Positions 40,491 through 54,416 of a stretch of 64,000 nucleotides of DNA are shown here, in pieces (the stretch's first letter is position 1; the number at the start of each line of letters is the position of its first letter). The notes beneath the pieces were generated by a model. The model ran no database searches, was not told the DNA's origin, and worked only from the letters and a program-made list of their open reading frames with translations. Location: the NCBI GenBank assembly GCA_948099385.1, contig CANUEZ040000164.1:4664501-4728500 (forward strand), read 5' to 3'. The stretch comes from Fasciola hepatica (Eukaryota; Platyhelminthes; Trematoda; Plagiorchiida; Fasciolidae). The position numbers and the translations under genes were made by a program.

Positions 40491-40983
40491 GGGGGGGCGC
40501 CAGCTAATTTTCCGGGTGTTGGAAGAGGCCTTTTGGTGTTAAGAAGGTTATGTTAGAAGCAATCCTTGCCATCCGAAATGCATCTCCGAATAGTGGCAAC
40601 CCCTCCGTAGCTGTTCTTTCTAATAAGCTTAAGCTGTTCGAGCACGTAGCTGAGAAAAGCAATCTAACCAGTGGGATTTCACCGCTCGAATACCAGGGCG
40701 CATTGCCGACAGTACAGTTATAGCTAGAGTTGCCAACAGAACGGGGGAAGAGCTGTGGCCACATGGACGGAGCTATATGGAGAAGAAAACGGTGTAATGG
40801 CAACTTCGGGAAGATCATACAAGTATGGCGAATAGAAGTAATTACGTTTCTCTTCTGTTTCAGTTGAATGTAACAGCTTTGCTTGAGAAAAGTAAACTGG
40901 AAGAACGCGAAGGAACGGCCTATCTAGGAGACGGTGCAGACATCGAAGCGGACTGATACGTGAGGTATTTATATATACATATC

Positions 40984-42930
<1,947 letters not shown>

Positions 42931-43199
42931 CATAATTCTCACACATGTCTCCATCTTCCACGGGAACTTCGTTTGACTATCGATCGATACTACATGTTCG
43001 GCTGATGTATTCGCTTATGAACAGTTTTTGTATGAAAGAAAATGGAAACTGATTTCTAAAAGTGGTGATGGGCGGAGAGAAAGTTGCTCGGATTTACCAA
43101 GCTTTTCACAAATATGGATTATTTTGGATACATATGCAATATGTGTTCAATAACTTTGGTTAGACGAGAATGCTGACGACCCTAGGATTTGCATGGAAG

Positions 43200-44600
43200 G
43201 ATTTCAGTGCTATCTTGAAAGTCGGATACTGCAGAACAAAAATATGGAGGTGGAGTGTTGACCTACATCATGTCAGCATGGAATAGCAGGTCTACTGCTG
43301 TATTCAAATACTCTCCAAACGGTATTCAATAAATTTCTACACAGTGTTTACCTAGATTTGCCAGTCGCTGAAGCACCGCTATCACTAATGTGTATACAGC
43401 GCCCTTCTGTGCATAATCGAACATGTCTTCCATGTCCGACACTTCATAACCATTGCTAGCTCCCCTCCTAGACGAAAATTTGCATATGGTCTATGTTGAT
43501 TTTACGCACACTGCCACCTAACCGCTTTTATCGTCCAGATTATTTGCTATCACTTCCGCTACCGATACGAGAGAACTCTGTGATAGACAAAATCCTTACT
43601 CATAACTCTCACATTTTCTTCCGAATTGAATACTCTCCCTCCACAGGTAACCATAGCTTGGTTATTTTGAGACCAGAGATAGATGTACACACTACCCATA
43701 AATTATGCTCTTCTTCAAATCAGGCAAGAATTCGCCTTCGTGACTTTCTACTCACAATCTATTCCTTCTCAACGCAACCACTGATGTTACCTTTTCTTGG
43801 TTTATCTATACACCTCAAATGTTCCAGGCTGTAGAACTGTTCACGGAAGGCCTATGTGTCATAGACTACTTATATTGCCTCATTGAAACACTGTTGACTT
43901 CTGGTGAAAAGATTGCCTCACCAACATTCAAAGCACTGAGAAGACAAAAGGTAAATGCAAACACGATTCGTCGAAATTCCAAAGTCAAGAAAGATTCGGT
44001 GTTGATCAAGACAGATATTTTTGGTGGAGATAAGTGGTCTTCCCCCACTGCTCACACATCTGCCACCCTTGAAGTAATTGAAAAGGTTGTATTCTACCGT
44101 ATTCAATCGCACTTCATTGTGACACATCACGGTCATCAGTTTGCTTGTAAGCCCAAATGATCCACTCTTGATGCTGTAGCCTACTTGGTACATTCCGTCA
44201 TAAAATTTCAAACAACCCTGAGCGATGAGTCCGCAGCATGATTTTTGATTATTCTTCAACTTTTGATTGTTTACCTCTATCTTGTCTTCTCCGAAAGCTT
44301 GCATTTTCCGACTGTGCGGCACAAGTTCTTCCTGACTATTGAACTGTTTTTATTCTGCAGTTCAGAACACTAAAATCAGACAAAACATCTCAACTCCACT
44401 TGATGAAAATTCCGATGTTTTCCAGGGTGCGGTACTATTCCTTTTCCTATTTTCGACCTATAACATTGATCTTTGGGTTTCCTCTCCACCCAACACACAT
44501 ACGTATTCTGATGACGTTGTTGTTTGTTAAGCTACTCCCAAATACTCGGATTCAGATAACTTCGATGAAAAACCTATCTGGAATAAATTAGTTTCCCTGA
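43200..44600 (+). pseudogene. CR1-like non-LTR retrotransposon, endonuclease/RT remnant
   Basis: Pieces appear in the expected order: KYGGGVLTYIMS near 43240 (endonuclease), then LEVIEKVVFYRIQSHFIV and HQFACKPK at 44065-44157, STLDAVAYLVHSVIKF after a stop, VFQGAVLFLFLFSTYNIDL near 44420, and YSDDVVVC near 44507, the [FY]xDD catalytic box of reverse transcriptase. Frames shift several times and the middle palm region (44215-44400) is unreadable. Whether this and the 38200-38690 fragment were once one family cannot be decided here. Confidence 0.72.
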
Positions 44601-44639
44601 TTGGTGATTATTAGTCACGTTACGTCCTTCTCCCTTGAT

Positions 44640-44815
44640 TTTCCTTTTGACTAAATTAACCAGACAACATATTGCATCTTACAAAGTTCTAGCATATCCG
44701 ATATTATAGGATCTATCGAATCCATTGCACTCTCACTTATCTCGTTGTCGTTCTCCCTGATCTATCAGATCTGGACTTGGGCAATTTTCTTCCGCGAATT
44801 TCTACGTTACTCACA
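44640..44815 (+). repeat. Diverged copy of the 6420-6570 segment
   Basis: This shares ACCAGACAACATATTGCATC and TCTGGACTTGGGCAA with arm 1, with an extra 37 or so bases in the middle. It keeps the GACTTGGGCAA stretch that arm 2 has lost. It precedes a mosaic of two other unit pieces. Confidence 0.7.
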
Positions 44816-44845
44816 CGAAACTGTTTTATTACTTGAAAAATTGCA

Positions 44846-45075
44846 TGTTTTTGTATATCATTAGCGCAGTCAAACCGAAAATAGTTACCATACAGGGGAG
44901 GGCGAATTCTTCTGACTTGTATGTTTTCTTTTCTTATCTCATTCCGTTCGTTCCTCTGACGTATAACTTGCATATAGTGTTACCTTGCCGAATAGGGAGA
45001 CCAAAGAAAATGTCACCTTGTATCCGGATACAGTGGGTTGAAAATCACTGAGGGTTTATCCACATTAAAGAACGA
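44846..45075 (+). repeat. Mosaic of two unit fragments
   Basis: 44846-44960 matches 24266-24380 and 44961-45075 matches about 20576-20685, both in direct orientation. These pieces are 3.6 kb apart and in the opposite order in the intact unit, so they were joined by rearrangement. Confidence 0.75.
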
Positions 45076-45099
45076 GTCCGTGAACACCACCCAGCTTGG

Positions 45100-45435
45100 T
45101 TGAACACCGGAGCAATCAAAGTAATTACAAGCGCTGTGTATTCACACCTTGTTCAGTCTAGCCATTCAGTGAATGTGACCAAAGCATTCCGGCCAATCTA
45201 CAAAGTCCGAAGTGGGCAATCAAGACTGGTGAATTGCCGTGTTCTAGCCACAGCGAAAGCGGTATGCATTCGTCTCTACAATCCCCCGTTGTGCGCCCAA
45301 AAACAGTTCGTGCAAGCGCTAAGGCTTCCTTGGCCCACCCCCTACCCACAAACTAACCACAGATCTGTTGATCCGACAAATGACACCGCAGACACCCATC
45401 CACGATCCAGAGACGGATCGAGGTCACGCATGTGA
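45100..45435 (+). CDS. Unrecognised open frame left of copy 4
   Basis: This is a 111-codon frame in a 0.5 kb stretch (45076-45589) that is not part of the unit. It contains RLYNPPLCAQKQFVQALR, and the opposite strand is also open over part of it. It may be a fragment of an unidentified transposon; no domain was recognised. Confidence 0.2.
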   Translation: MNTGAIKVITSAVYSHLVQSSHSVNVTKAFRPIYKVRSGQSRLVNCRVLATAKAVCIRLYNPPLCAQKQFVQALRLPWPTPYPQTNHRSVDPTNDTADTHPRSRDGSRSRM

Positions 45436-47315
45436 TAACTGATCCCCTCTCCACCACTCACATTTTCACTCATCGCCTTATCTTGATTTCTGTTCTCTTC
45501 ACCGAACACTGTTCATATAAAATGTGATGTAATGGCATGATTACGAATCACTGAAAACGAGCTTGATCGCCACCTTGTGTTGTTCTCAATGATTCCAAGA
45601 AACAAAATAAGGCACATCACTGGGAGTGTTTTCTGCTCGATGATGAGAATGTCATGGACCGGAATAGAGGATTGAAATCCAGGGTGCAGTAGGATATTAG
45701 GAGTGTCACCGGAACAAGAATGGTTGTTTTGAGAGTGTGGAAGAGTGTAGTGGGGGGCACATGCTACTAGCTGAATAAGCATGCAGATATATGCCCGGAA
45801 AACAAATTTGAACAATAGGTGAGTTAAAATAATCGTGACTGCGTCAGAGGACCGAACGGAATGAGATTATAAAAGAAAACATACAAGTCAGAAGAATTCG
45901 CCCTCCCCTGTATGGTACCTATTTTCGGTTTGACTGCGCTAATGATATACAAATGAGCATAGCTGTTGTGTTCGATTGATTTCCATTATATTCGAACGAG
46001 CAGGTCCTAACTAGGCTATCATCAGTCGACACAAATTGTATAACAATATTATTACCACCACCAGTCTTACCTGTACTACTACTGTTGTTATCAGTACTGT
46101 TATTGTTACGACAAGAAATACAACTACCACTACTTCTCTGTCTGAAGGTCGAGGAATTCATTCAGAACGATGCTCTTACCGTTTCTCAGAAATGTTCCGT
46201 ATTAGAATAGCTTCCAGTGCACAAAACTGATGTTCCCACTGGAAATCACTCACGACCTCACCGATGGACATTTTGACTTCGATGGGTTCAGATCCATTGG
46301 TGCGAAATTGAATTCACTCGAAACCCTTGAATAACGAGTACAGCATTGCATATCTTTCTCTCATCCAATTGGAGAAGTGACATACACATGCTAATGTTTT
46401 CGACTCGCTTATTCTGCCAACGACTAACGAAATTTATCTAAGAAAATGATCGTAATGCCTGTTGCCTCCAACTCCTTCCAGTCAGTTTGGTCATTTGTTT
46501 TACAGCAATTGTATGAAATGCGGCTAGATTCCAAAGAATAAATTTTGTGGGCCTAATTTGAATAATGCTGAACAAAAACTGCCATTGAGGTGCACCTATT
46601 GGCTACTCGTTGAGGAAATCAGCTTTATGCCATGCTGTTCTGAAACTGAGTCCATCCCATAGCCCATAAAATGTGGAACATTGTATGGAGTCGATGCAGA
46701 CTAATGTGAAATATGTTATGATGACAAGATATTATCACTAATGGAAAGGGCTGAATCTGATGCCCCTCTGATAATGTAATCTAATTTTACTGAACTTCTT
46801 GGGGATTTCAGCTGAGAACGAGCAGCCTATCTATCACTATCAGTAAGAAGTATTATTTGCCAGAAAAAGTGACTAAATGGTTGGACTGAATCAGTTATCA
46901 TCCTTGAGTGAATCTGCTAAGTTATCCAGTTCCAATAGACAGCTGGGGCCTTTGTGGTAAAAATGAGATGTAAATAATAACTGATCAACGGAAACGACCA
47001 GTCAGCAGACATGAGTACTGGAAGGAGTGTAATACTCTGTCACGGTGCGTCCATTCAAATGCCAATTATAGTCTGGCAACAAACACTATGAAAACAGTCA
47101 GCAAAACGAATATTCATCAACCACACACACTACTCGCAAGTAATTGCGTGATTATCTATGAAAAATGCGATGCAGGTTTAAAATGGAGGGCGGCATTCGC
47201 TTTGAGTTAACGGGGCTGGTACCGTGTCTCCATTCGAAGCTGTTGGGCATCTCTGGCTGTCCTAGAGGTCGACACCTGAACAAGCTTACCTTGGCGATTC
47301 AGATCAGTCCGGACG

Positions 47316-47511
47316 AAAACAGGGTGGCGCGGTGGTAACACACGCCTTCGAGGTTAAAAGGCCCGGGTTCAAACCCTGGGTGTGGCAGAGGATATGCACC
47401 ACTGATGACATCTAACAAGAGCGAAACTCGAGTCTGGTGCTTCCGAGTGCAGGTTGGTCGGATGACCTGAGGTTTGTGCGTGAAAGGTGGGATCCGAGAG
47501 GTAGTCAGCAA
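47316..47511 (+). mobile_element. tRNA-derived SINE carrying H2, copy 4
   Basis: The A box is at 47325-47338 and the B box at 47365-47376, with the hammerhead at 47396-47440. Here the B box reads GGGTTCAAACCC, closer to consensus than in copies 2 and 3. Confidence 0.76.
47396..47440 (+). ncRNA. Hammerhead ribozyme H2 in tRNA-headed SINE, copy 4
   Basis: CTGATGA is at 47402-47408, GAAA at 47423-47426 and GTC at 47432-47434, with GCACCA/TGGTGC as helix I. Helix II reads CATC against GAGC and is weak. The tRNA-like head lies immediately upstream on the same strand (47321-47385). Confidence 0.8.
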
Positions 47512-47967
47512 AGCAAATATTCGTCAATGCCACACACTAATTGCAAGTAATTGCGTGATAATAGTACGAAAACAGTCGTAGTATTCCATCGCACTGATTA
47601 ATAGCATAGCGAATGACTGGAAGTGCAAGCTACATTGGTGCAATAATGCACCTCGTGATGGTTTTTGTGCGTACATTACCGACCATTGAGCAATAGAAAG
47701 TGGCACAGATGGTTTCGCTTACGAATAATAACTTGAGGGAATTCGATTCTGATACGTACAAAATTGGTCATACCCCAATAACCAACGTTGAAATATAGAA
47801 TGACTCCAGTGCGCGGTACTTAGTTCAAAAATCGATCTCGTAGTCCCTTTTCTCTGGGTGCTGTTCCATCCATATCGTTGAATTTCAAAGGTTTTATTGA
47901 AGGTCATGAAATGAACAGTTGTTCCGACTCACCAAGATTTGCCCATTTTGTTCGGTGGTATATTTAC

Positions 47968-48066
47968 ATGTGCCTTTTCTAACGATTGAACCATTGAGCC
48001 TCCGAACATATATTGGAATCCTGGTGCCATATCCGTGCATTTCAACACGGCTGTTTCATTCCGGAA
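47968..48066 (-). other. Exon-like block, copy 4
   Basis: This is the minus-strand copy of 22155-22253. The frame is open and flanked by AG and GTAAAT. Confidence 0.33.
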
Positions 48067-51000
48067 CTGTTAGGAAACTTGAATGAGAAAAAAATTTCTA
48101 GGACAGCCCAAACTGTTACCGGTAGTTAGTTAGTGATTCATCGTCGATGAGAAATCTTCACAGTTCAAGCATAAAGTCGGTGAATATAACTCTTGTTTGA
48201 AATTTCAGACAAAGCCTGACGGCATTTTTGCTGACCGTTTATTCCGAATTACCAAATACCGCTCTACATAAACACAGAAATATAATTTACTTTGCCTAAA
48301 TATATAAGGGCACATGGTTAATATACCTGGTGTTTACATCCAGTATTGGCTCGAGAAAATTGCTGAAAGGAACATGATACCTTTATTTCTTGCCTGATAA
48401 TGTAATGAATGTGCATGATGTCTCCAACATAATCCTCAGTGGAATGTTCGAATTCGTCGTTCTGGGTCTCATGCTCATATGACGTTTTCATTCATGTTCC
48501 AAATGATTACAGACATTCAATGTGAATGGTTCGATTGTGTTATCCAACGATGTTTTATATACAGCTTAGCATTTTACTGTTGCTAACTCTCACGCCATTG
48601 GTCATTTTGCTCTCACTAGATCCGTTCCATTGTCCGGACCTTTTGTTTGACTTCCTCATCTCATAATGATTCTCGGTTGAATTGGAAAGAACTAACTCGC
48701 ATTCCAAATCTACCTCATACTACCAGATATAACTGAAAATCATGGTTCTGAAAAAGGTAAACCGAGTGCTACAATAGTTTCGGTGTGGTAATACGGTTGG
48801 TGCCAGTGCATTGTCTCTTAGCTCGACAGACATCCGGTTTCCGTTACCTTCGATATTCATACCCAGATTTTCATACCTCGTGAGCTACACCGCTGGATCA
48901 ACAACATTCACAGAACAGGCTGTGGACACTGATTCAATGTGATACGTGACCATCTACTTTGCCGTCTTCGAATCACGATAGACATCTTCAACCTAGAATA
49001 GTTTGACATTTTGAAAATTCAAACTACAACTGTCCATGATGCGCACCCAAAATGACATTCGGCTCCATACGTGAACATCATACACTCAATTTTGTATCAT
49101 CTAGAATGTGCTGTTTGAGCTTGGGGACACATCTGAACGTCTCAATTTATAATATTGTTAGTGAAACGAGTACCGATATTCAGTGGGTCCCATGAGGAAC
49201 ATTCGGAAGCTGCTCGTCGCACGCACATTTCAGAAATGCAATTGGGGGCACATGTATTCGTGTTAGCGATTGAGGCAAACCACGGACAACGTCTTGTCTT
49301 CCGAATGGTGTCAAATTCTAGTCCATTTGGTCACAAATTAGACCGGCATTGACTGAATGCTGGTTGACTGAGTGATGGCGTCTGTGTTCACGCGTACATA
49401 TGGACAAGCTAGAAACATCAATAAAATTGATTGGAGCTGACGATCGATCGTTCTGTGATTGTTGATTGAAGGCACGTGTATAAGACAGGCAAAACCGTCG
49501 ATTCTCGATCGCAGTAGAACTAGTCATTGGTTTGTCTCTTCAATGTGGATAAACCCTCAGTGAATTTCAACCCACAGTATACGGATGAAAGGTGACATTT
49601 TCTTTGGTCTCCCTATTCGGCAAGGTAACACTATATGTAAGTTATACAAATGAAGTTTTCGTTTCCTATGGGCGGGAATAAATTGCTAACTTTATGCGAA
49701 ATCGGTTTTGGATTCTATGCGCGTAACTTGGTAAAACTTGTTAGTGTTCTGGAATAAAGTACAGTATTCTAGGATTTTTAAGCGCTTGTGCTAACATTTT
49801 ATTCAAAGACATAAGGTCGCAACATCATTCTTTTCTGAATTCGCCGGATTGGCGCAGAACTCGGGTCCGTGATGTTTTACCTCTGTATGTCAATCTGGAA
49901 CATGATTCTTACCCTATAATATCGTAAGTTATAATCCAATGGCCATTTTCCATCTAGCGCACATAGCAAAGCAAACTTATTCTCTCAGGCTTCGGAATCG
50001 GGATTCCTCTATCTGGGAGTCATTCAACTACGAACCGACATCCCGTAAAACCCGCAGTTAGTCCCATGCATTGTAACGCAATGCACTTCTGATAATTCCC
50101 CATGGCTTGTCAAATTCCCTAATGTACTTTGCTTTCCAAGCAGATCATAGAAGAGAAAATCAAAAGGTTTATTTCTGGAGTCCATTCAACGGGTTCATCC
50201 CTCACTTAACAACACCCCTCAAAAGTAATCAAGAGTATTTCCTGAAATATATCGGGCAAAGTGTGCGTCTTTGGTGTTGTTGGAAGCGTCACCAAGATCG
50301 TAAAACTGATTGCAATTTAGGATCAAGAAAATTCCGTAGCTTATTCGGACATGGTTATTCTGCGCAGAATGGGTTAAGCAAAACCTGTGCATTCCTGTAG
50401 TGTTTTCATGGGGCGTAAATAGACACCAGCAATTTTCCCCTCCAAGGTTGATGTGCACATCACCACTGTGATACTGGACTGACGAGCTCTACATATTCCG
50501 ATACGTTAGGAGCCATATACCAAATCAGCAATAATTTGTATCTCGAAGACGGTGTTCTCCATTTCGGAAATCCTTTCTGGTTGAAGTGACCTTACATTCT
50601 CTAAAACGGGAAGTTTTACATTTTGAAAACTCTGTTGATATACTACAAAAGTGAGGAAATAAATTCTAGAAAGCGACCGGTTGAAATCAAAATGTCGTTG
50701 GATAGTGGTTGGGTTGGGCTGAAATGCTTGGCTGTTCCCTTCATCAAAGAAAATAACTGAATATTTTCCGAACCTGATAAATTATTGTTTTTACCGAGAT
50801 ATGTCTTCCTACAGTTGGCAGCGATAATGGTTTTGCTTCCGACTGTTAAATCACTCAGCTCCAATGGGTAATAAATCTAAACAGCATACGAGTGACAGCC
50901 GTTCAATAATACAACCATGACTCCGTCCACCAGATAATACTCCCTTATCCGAACATCAAAACGTTAGGTGGTGCTTGTTCTCCAAATAACCTACTGATTC

Positions 51001-51249
51001 TGAAACACACCGGTCTGTTCAACGGTGATTGGTTGTCTAAATTTTGACAACATGGCAAACATTTTGGAATACGGCTAACTTTGTGCCCGTGAGAACATTC
51101 CATCAAATGATGATTCCCTCTGAGCACGTACATCTTTATCTAATTCTAACAGTGTTGAATATTATAATGGAAAATAAACGTGTACTTTTATATTCCGAAG
51201 TCCAGTTTGAGTAGTATGGCTTTCTACTCGGATAGCAGGGCAAAGCTTC

Positions 51250-51307
51250 CCTGAAAGCACATCACCGGTTTTGACTGTTTTGCCGTTCACTAGGTATGAG
51301 TACCCAG
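51250..51307 (-). ncRNA. Degenerate hammerhead H4, copy 5
   Basis: The minus strand has core CTAGTGA and box CAAAAC, followed here by CGGTGATGTGC, so the cleavage triplet itself is also changed to GTG in this copy. Confidence 0.55.
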
Positions 51308-51478
51308 TATTCTTATCCAATGATCTTTTTACTTGACCGTACCATCTTGAAAAAATCACCGTGTGGATCTAAAAGTCAAACCCTTTGCCATGCACGCTCC
51401 ATTCGATTCAAATGAGATTACAGCTCTGTACCAGTTGTGGAGTTCGAAAGTTTATAGATGGTTGAACGAAAGTGTGCC

Positions 51479-51533
51479 GGGTAAGCATACCTGATGAGCG
51501 GCAATAACCGCGAAACAGGTCGTGTGCTTCCTG
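51479..51533 (+). ncRNA. Hammerhead ribozyme H1, best preserved copy
   Basis: All invariant positions are present: CTGATGA (51491-51497), GAAA (51512-51515) and GTC (51519-51521). Helix I pairs GTAAGCATAC with GTGTGCTT: eight consecutive pairs next to the cleavage site, one of them G-U, followed by further pairs after one mismatch. Helix II is four G/C pairs (GCGG with CCGC) closed by CAATAA. Helix III is only A-U plus C-G around two bases, AG, which suggests it works best as a dimer, as known for hammerheads with tiny helix III in Penelope-like retroelements. The assignment is from sequence and pairing; activity is inferred. Confidence 0.88.
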
Positions 51534-52629
51534 GGAAATGGTGGCCTGTCATCAATATAGAACGCCACACTACTCAAATGAAAATCCCATGCTTGGGACC
51601 ATGTGTCATCATCCTGGAAGATAGAAAGGGTAACCGATAAATTAACTTTGAATCACTGTGTAATTCTGAAAATTGGACTATCCATTCATGCACGCTCCCT
51701 CCACTCGATTCAGTTTAGATAAGAGCAGTAAACCAAATGTCCAACTTCGTGAGCCGGATGGTGTTGTCACATCCCCACTGAAATATATTGTCCCCATTTT
51801 ACGAAACGGGCTGAATATTAGTTTAGAAGCTATCCCGTCCACTGAGAAAAGTAAGTGGATTGTCTTTCGTGACTGAATGAGGTTGGTGAAGCTAATGGCT
51901 TAACGAATACCTTAATTTCAAAAACAATTAAGGCAATATTTGGTTGATTTCTGGGAATGAAGCCTTTAGACAGCACACTTCAGATAGAAATATTCGATTC
52001 AGTATTGTAATTTCAACCATCACACTTGTTGAATAAAACGAACAGAATTCAGTAAAACCATAATCCTGCATTCACTTGCTTTGAGCGTCGAACAGTGTTG
52101 AAAAAGCGAACGCTTTTTCGGGTGAAATGCTATTTCAATGACGAAGTTTTGTCGTACAGTTGTACAGTTTACCGTACAAAGAAGTGTCGGTAGGAAATCA
52201 GAAATCCATATCGGGTAGCTGAGCACCCAATTTTTTATAATTTGGTAAAACTCACCTTCAGGACCTGCTCCTTTGGTGCCGGCTTTCCGTACGCTGACCA
52301 CACTAAACCCAGTAAGGCAATAGATGGACCACTCGGACAAAAGTTTCAAGGGTACGCCGCCTTCACAGAGTTTTATTCAGGACCGAACAATCAAAAAACT
52401 TGTTCGTTTTGTGGATACTGCATTTTTCCTTTCATAACAATGCGAACCTGTTTACGGTTCTTTATTCCTCTCTATTGCTCTGCATCTAACACCAAGATTA
52501 ATCCTCCACTGCAGACATTTATCATTTTTCACGATTATACAACTTCTGGTTGATTTCCTACTCCCCACTCCGTCTCCCGACACCATTACTGAAACTCGCA
52601 TCGCTACCAAAAACACATTCATGACCTAA

Positions 52630-53080
52630 TTCAGATTTGTATTCGTTCAAATGAACTCCGGATTATTACCGCTGTTAAGCTTAGTCCGACTAATAATACT
52701 TTAAATACTAAATGCATAGCTTTTATTGCCTGTTATGTTTGAAACACTTTTTTAGCAGGCATTGTCAAGACAAGCCTCTTGAAATGCGTTTTTTTCGGCT
52801 TGCCCTAGCATATGAATACAGCACCGACTGCGAAGCAACGTAAAAGCATCAAATCACGCTGTTTCATGTGGGACAATAACAAAGTGTCAATGAATCATGA
52901 CTGTGTGCAGATTTACTAAGTAATAAGTGAAATTTTGTTGTGAAACGTTTCAGCATAAAATCAGCTGCTACGGAAACACTTTCATACTAAAGGAGATCAG
53001 AAGAAATCGTATGCCTCAACTGAACAAGGAAACCCCGATGAAGCACAAAATAGCAGTATCATTTATCTTGCATGCTCGTT
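52630..53080 (+). repeat. Block shared by both palindrome spacers (copy b)
   Basis: This is the diverged counterpart of 10133-10567, in the same orientation. It ends near GCATGCTCGTTG, where the two sequences part. Confidence 0.8.
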
Positions 53081-54035
53081 GTCCCAAGCGAATTATTAAT
53101 AGTCTTGTGAAACTACGCACAACTCCATAACCCAATTCAAACCATTACCATCCAATAGCCGAAATTAAATGTCATTCGTGATTATTTCATCGCCTATGTA
53201 GAGAGATGTCACTGATCTATTTGTGCACTGAATTCTGCAGTCTAAATTGGGAAATGTCACCGGGCAGAAAATATGATAAGCCGTTTGTACAACGCTGAGG
53301 TTCGTAACGTTTTACTCAATTTACCAGACTTGGCCACTGGATGCTCACATACTGTCTGTGATCGATAACGGATCCCTCAAAAGCAATAATCGAGTCCAGT
53401 GGCAAAATGGAGTCAGTATTGACTAGGTGTCCCATCTTATATTAGATATGGATAGCCGCACTTCTAACGAAGTGAACTATCTACACTATATCTGGAAGCT
53501 GGGCTGTTTCGCGCATGCCAGCCCTTCGTCTGCCGTTCTAGGCTCTATTCGCACTGGATGGGCAAGGTCGGAAGAAGTGACGCGTTATTAGGACCATGAC
53601 TTGGCGCATAGGCATGAAAAAGTGAGCATGAGCATTGGCCTTAGCTGGTTCTTCTAAACTCCCCGCTTAGGGCTCAGGGTAGGAAGACCCTCTATTTGGA
53701 TATGTTGAGGAACATGACTGAAAATAAAGAACACCAGTGCGAATAACATGCGTGCCGTCTCTCGGACTGCTACATTCTATAGATAGAAGAATATCATTCA
53801 GACAAACAAAATGACAAAAACACATCAAAAAATTACCGATGAATGAAATATAACAAAATTTTAATTTTGACTGAGTGTTTTTATCGTGCTTGACCCACCT
53901 CCTCTATTTTTGCAACTATTGTTTCTCCGTTGGTATGCAAGTGTTACAAATGCGTAGTAGATATCTTTTTTGTGAACGTTTCATAGAACCAGTGATGTTG
54001 ATTGCTAATTTGGTTGAGACTATAAATATCATATT

Positions 54036-54416
54036 TCAGTCTACAAGGTTACTTTCTGATTGTGATTGATATTTTCCCATCAACAAAAGACTGGGTTTTG
54101 TCTGTTCGTATAACAAGGAATGCGGGCCAGAAATATGGGAAATTATTTCCCGATGAGCTGTTATACGTTTTGAAGAGAACCACAGTACGCAAATTTGTAT
54201 ACCCAAGTGGGGTGTGAATCGGTCACGGGAGCGTGAATGACGCGGTTGAAAACGTATTTTCCTCATCGGCACAATAATCCCTGTTGCCCTTGACGAAATT
54301 TTCTCTCCATCAGCATAACGTTTGATAGCACGGAACTGGATGAGACCTACCAAATAGTTCAGCTTATTTAGTAAATTCTTAGTTATCCGTCTTCTAACAA
54401 ACTCGGTAAATTTCAT
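54036..54416 (-). CDS. Hypothetical open frame in spacer 2
   Basis: This 126-codon frame with an ATG is the longest non-repetitive frame in the window that overlaps no recognised element. It begins MKFTEFVRRRITKNLLNKLN and is Arg/Ser-rich and basic. No domain, signal peptide or membrane segment is evident. In a compact AT-rich region such a length can arise by chance. Confidence 0.2.
   Translation of the reverse strand: MKFTEFVRRRITKNLLNKLNYLVGLIQFRAIKRYADGEKISSRATGIIVPMRKIRFQPRHSRSRDRFTPHLGIQICVLWFSSKRITAHREIISHISGPHSLLYEQTKPSLLLMGKYQSQSESNLVD

Larger units (their letters stand above)
45590..49866 (-). repeat. Unit copy 4 (inverted relative to arm 2)
   Basis: This is the reverse complement of about 20355-24630, with a constant coordinate sum of 70221-70222. 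Its right part (48705-49866) is therefore a direct copy of 1-1163 of arm 1. It ends at ACTCGGGT, where it fuses to sequence equivalent to 3190 onward. It holds an H2 hammerhead element and an exon-like block. Confidence 0.92.
49867..51757 (-). repeat. Unit copy 5, fused to copy 4
   Basis: This is a direct copy of 3190-4999 of arm 1 (offset about 46677-46757). Together with copy 4 it is one arm-1-type copy that has lost the equivalent of 1164-3189. It diverges from arm 1 at GAGCCGGA (51757), exactly where arm 1 enters the T-arm of its tRNA-like block. It carries the best preserved H1 hammerhead. Confidence 0.9.
50500..52262 (-). repeat. Palindrome 2, left arm
   Basis: This is the inverted partner of 55739-57450, with coordinate sum 107999-108001. 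The inner part (51673-52262) is nearly identical in both arms; the frames read at 51673-51876 and 56123-56326 give the same 67 residues. The outer part is more diverged. The arm overlaps copy 5 and adds about 500 bp (51758-52262) not found in palindrome 1. Confidence 0.88.
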
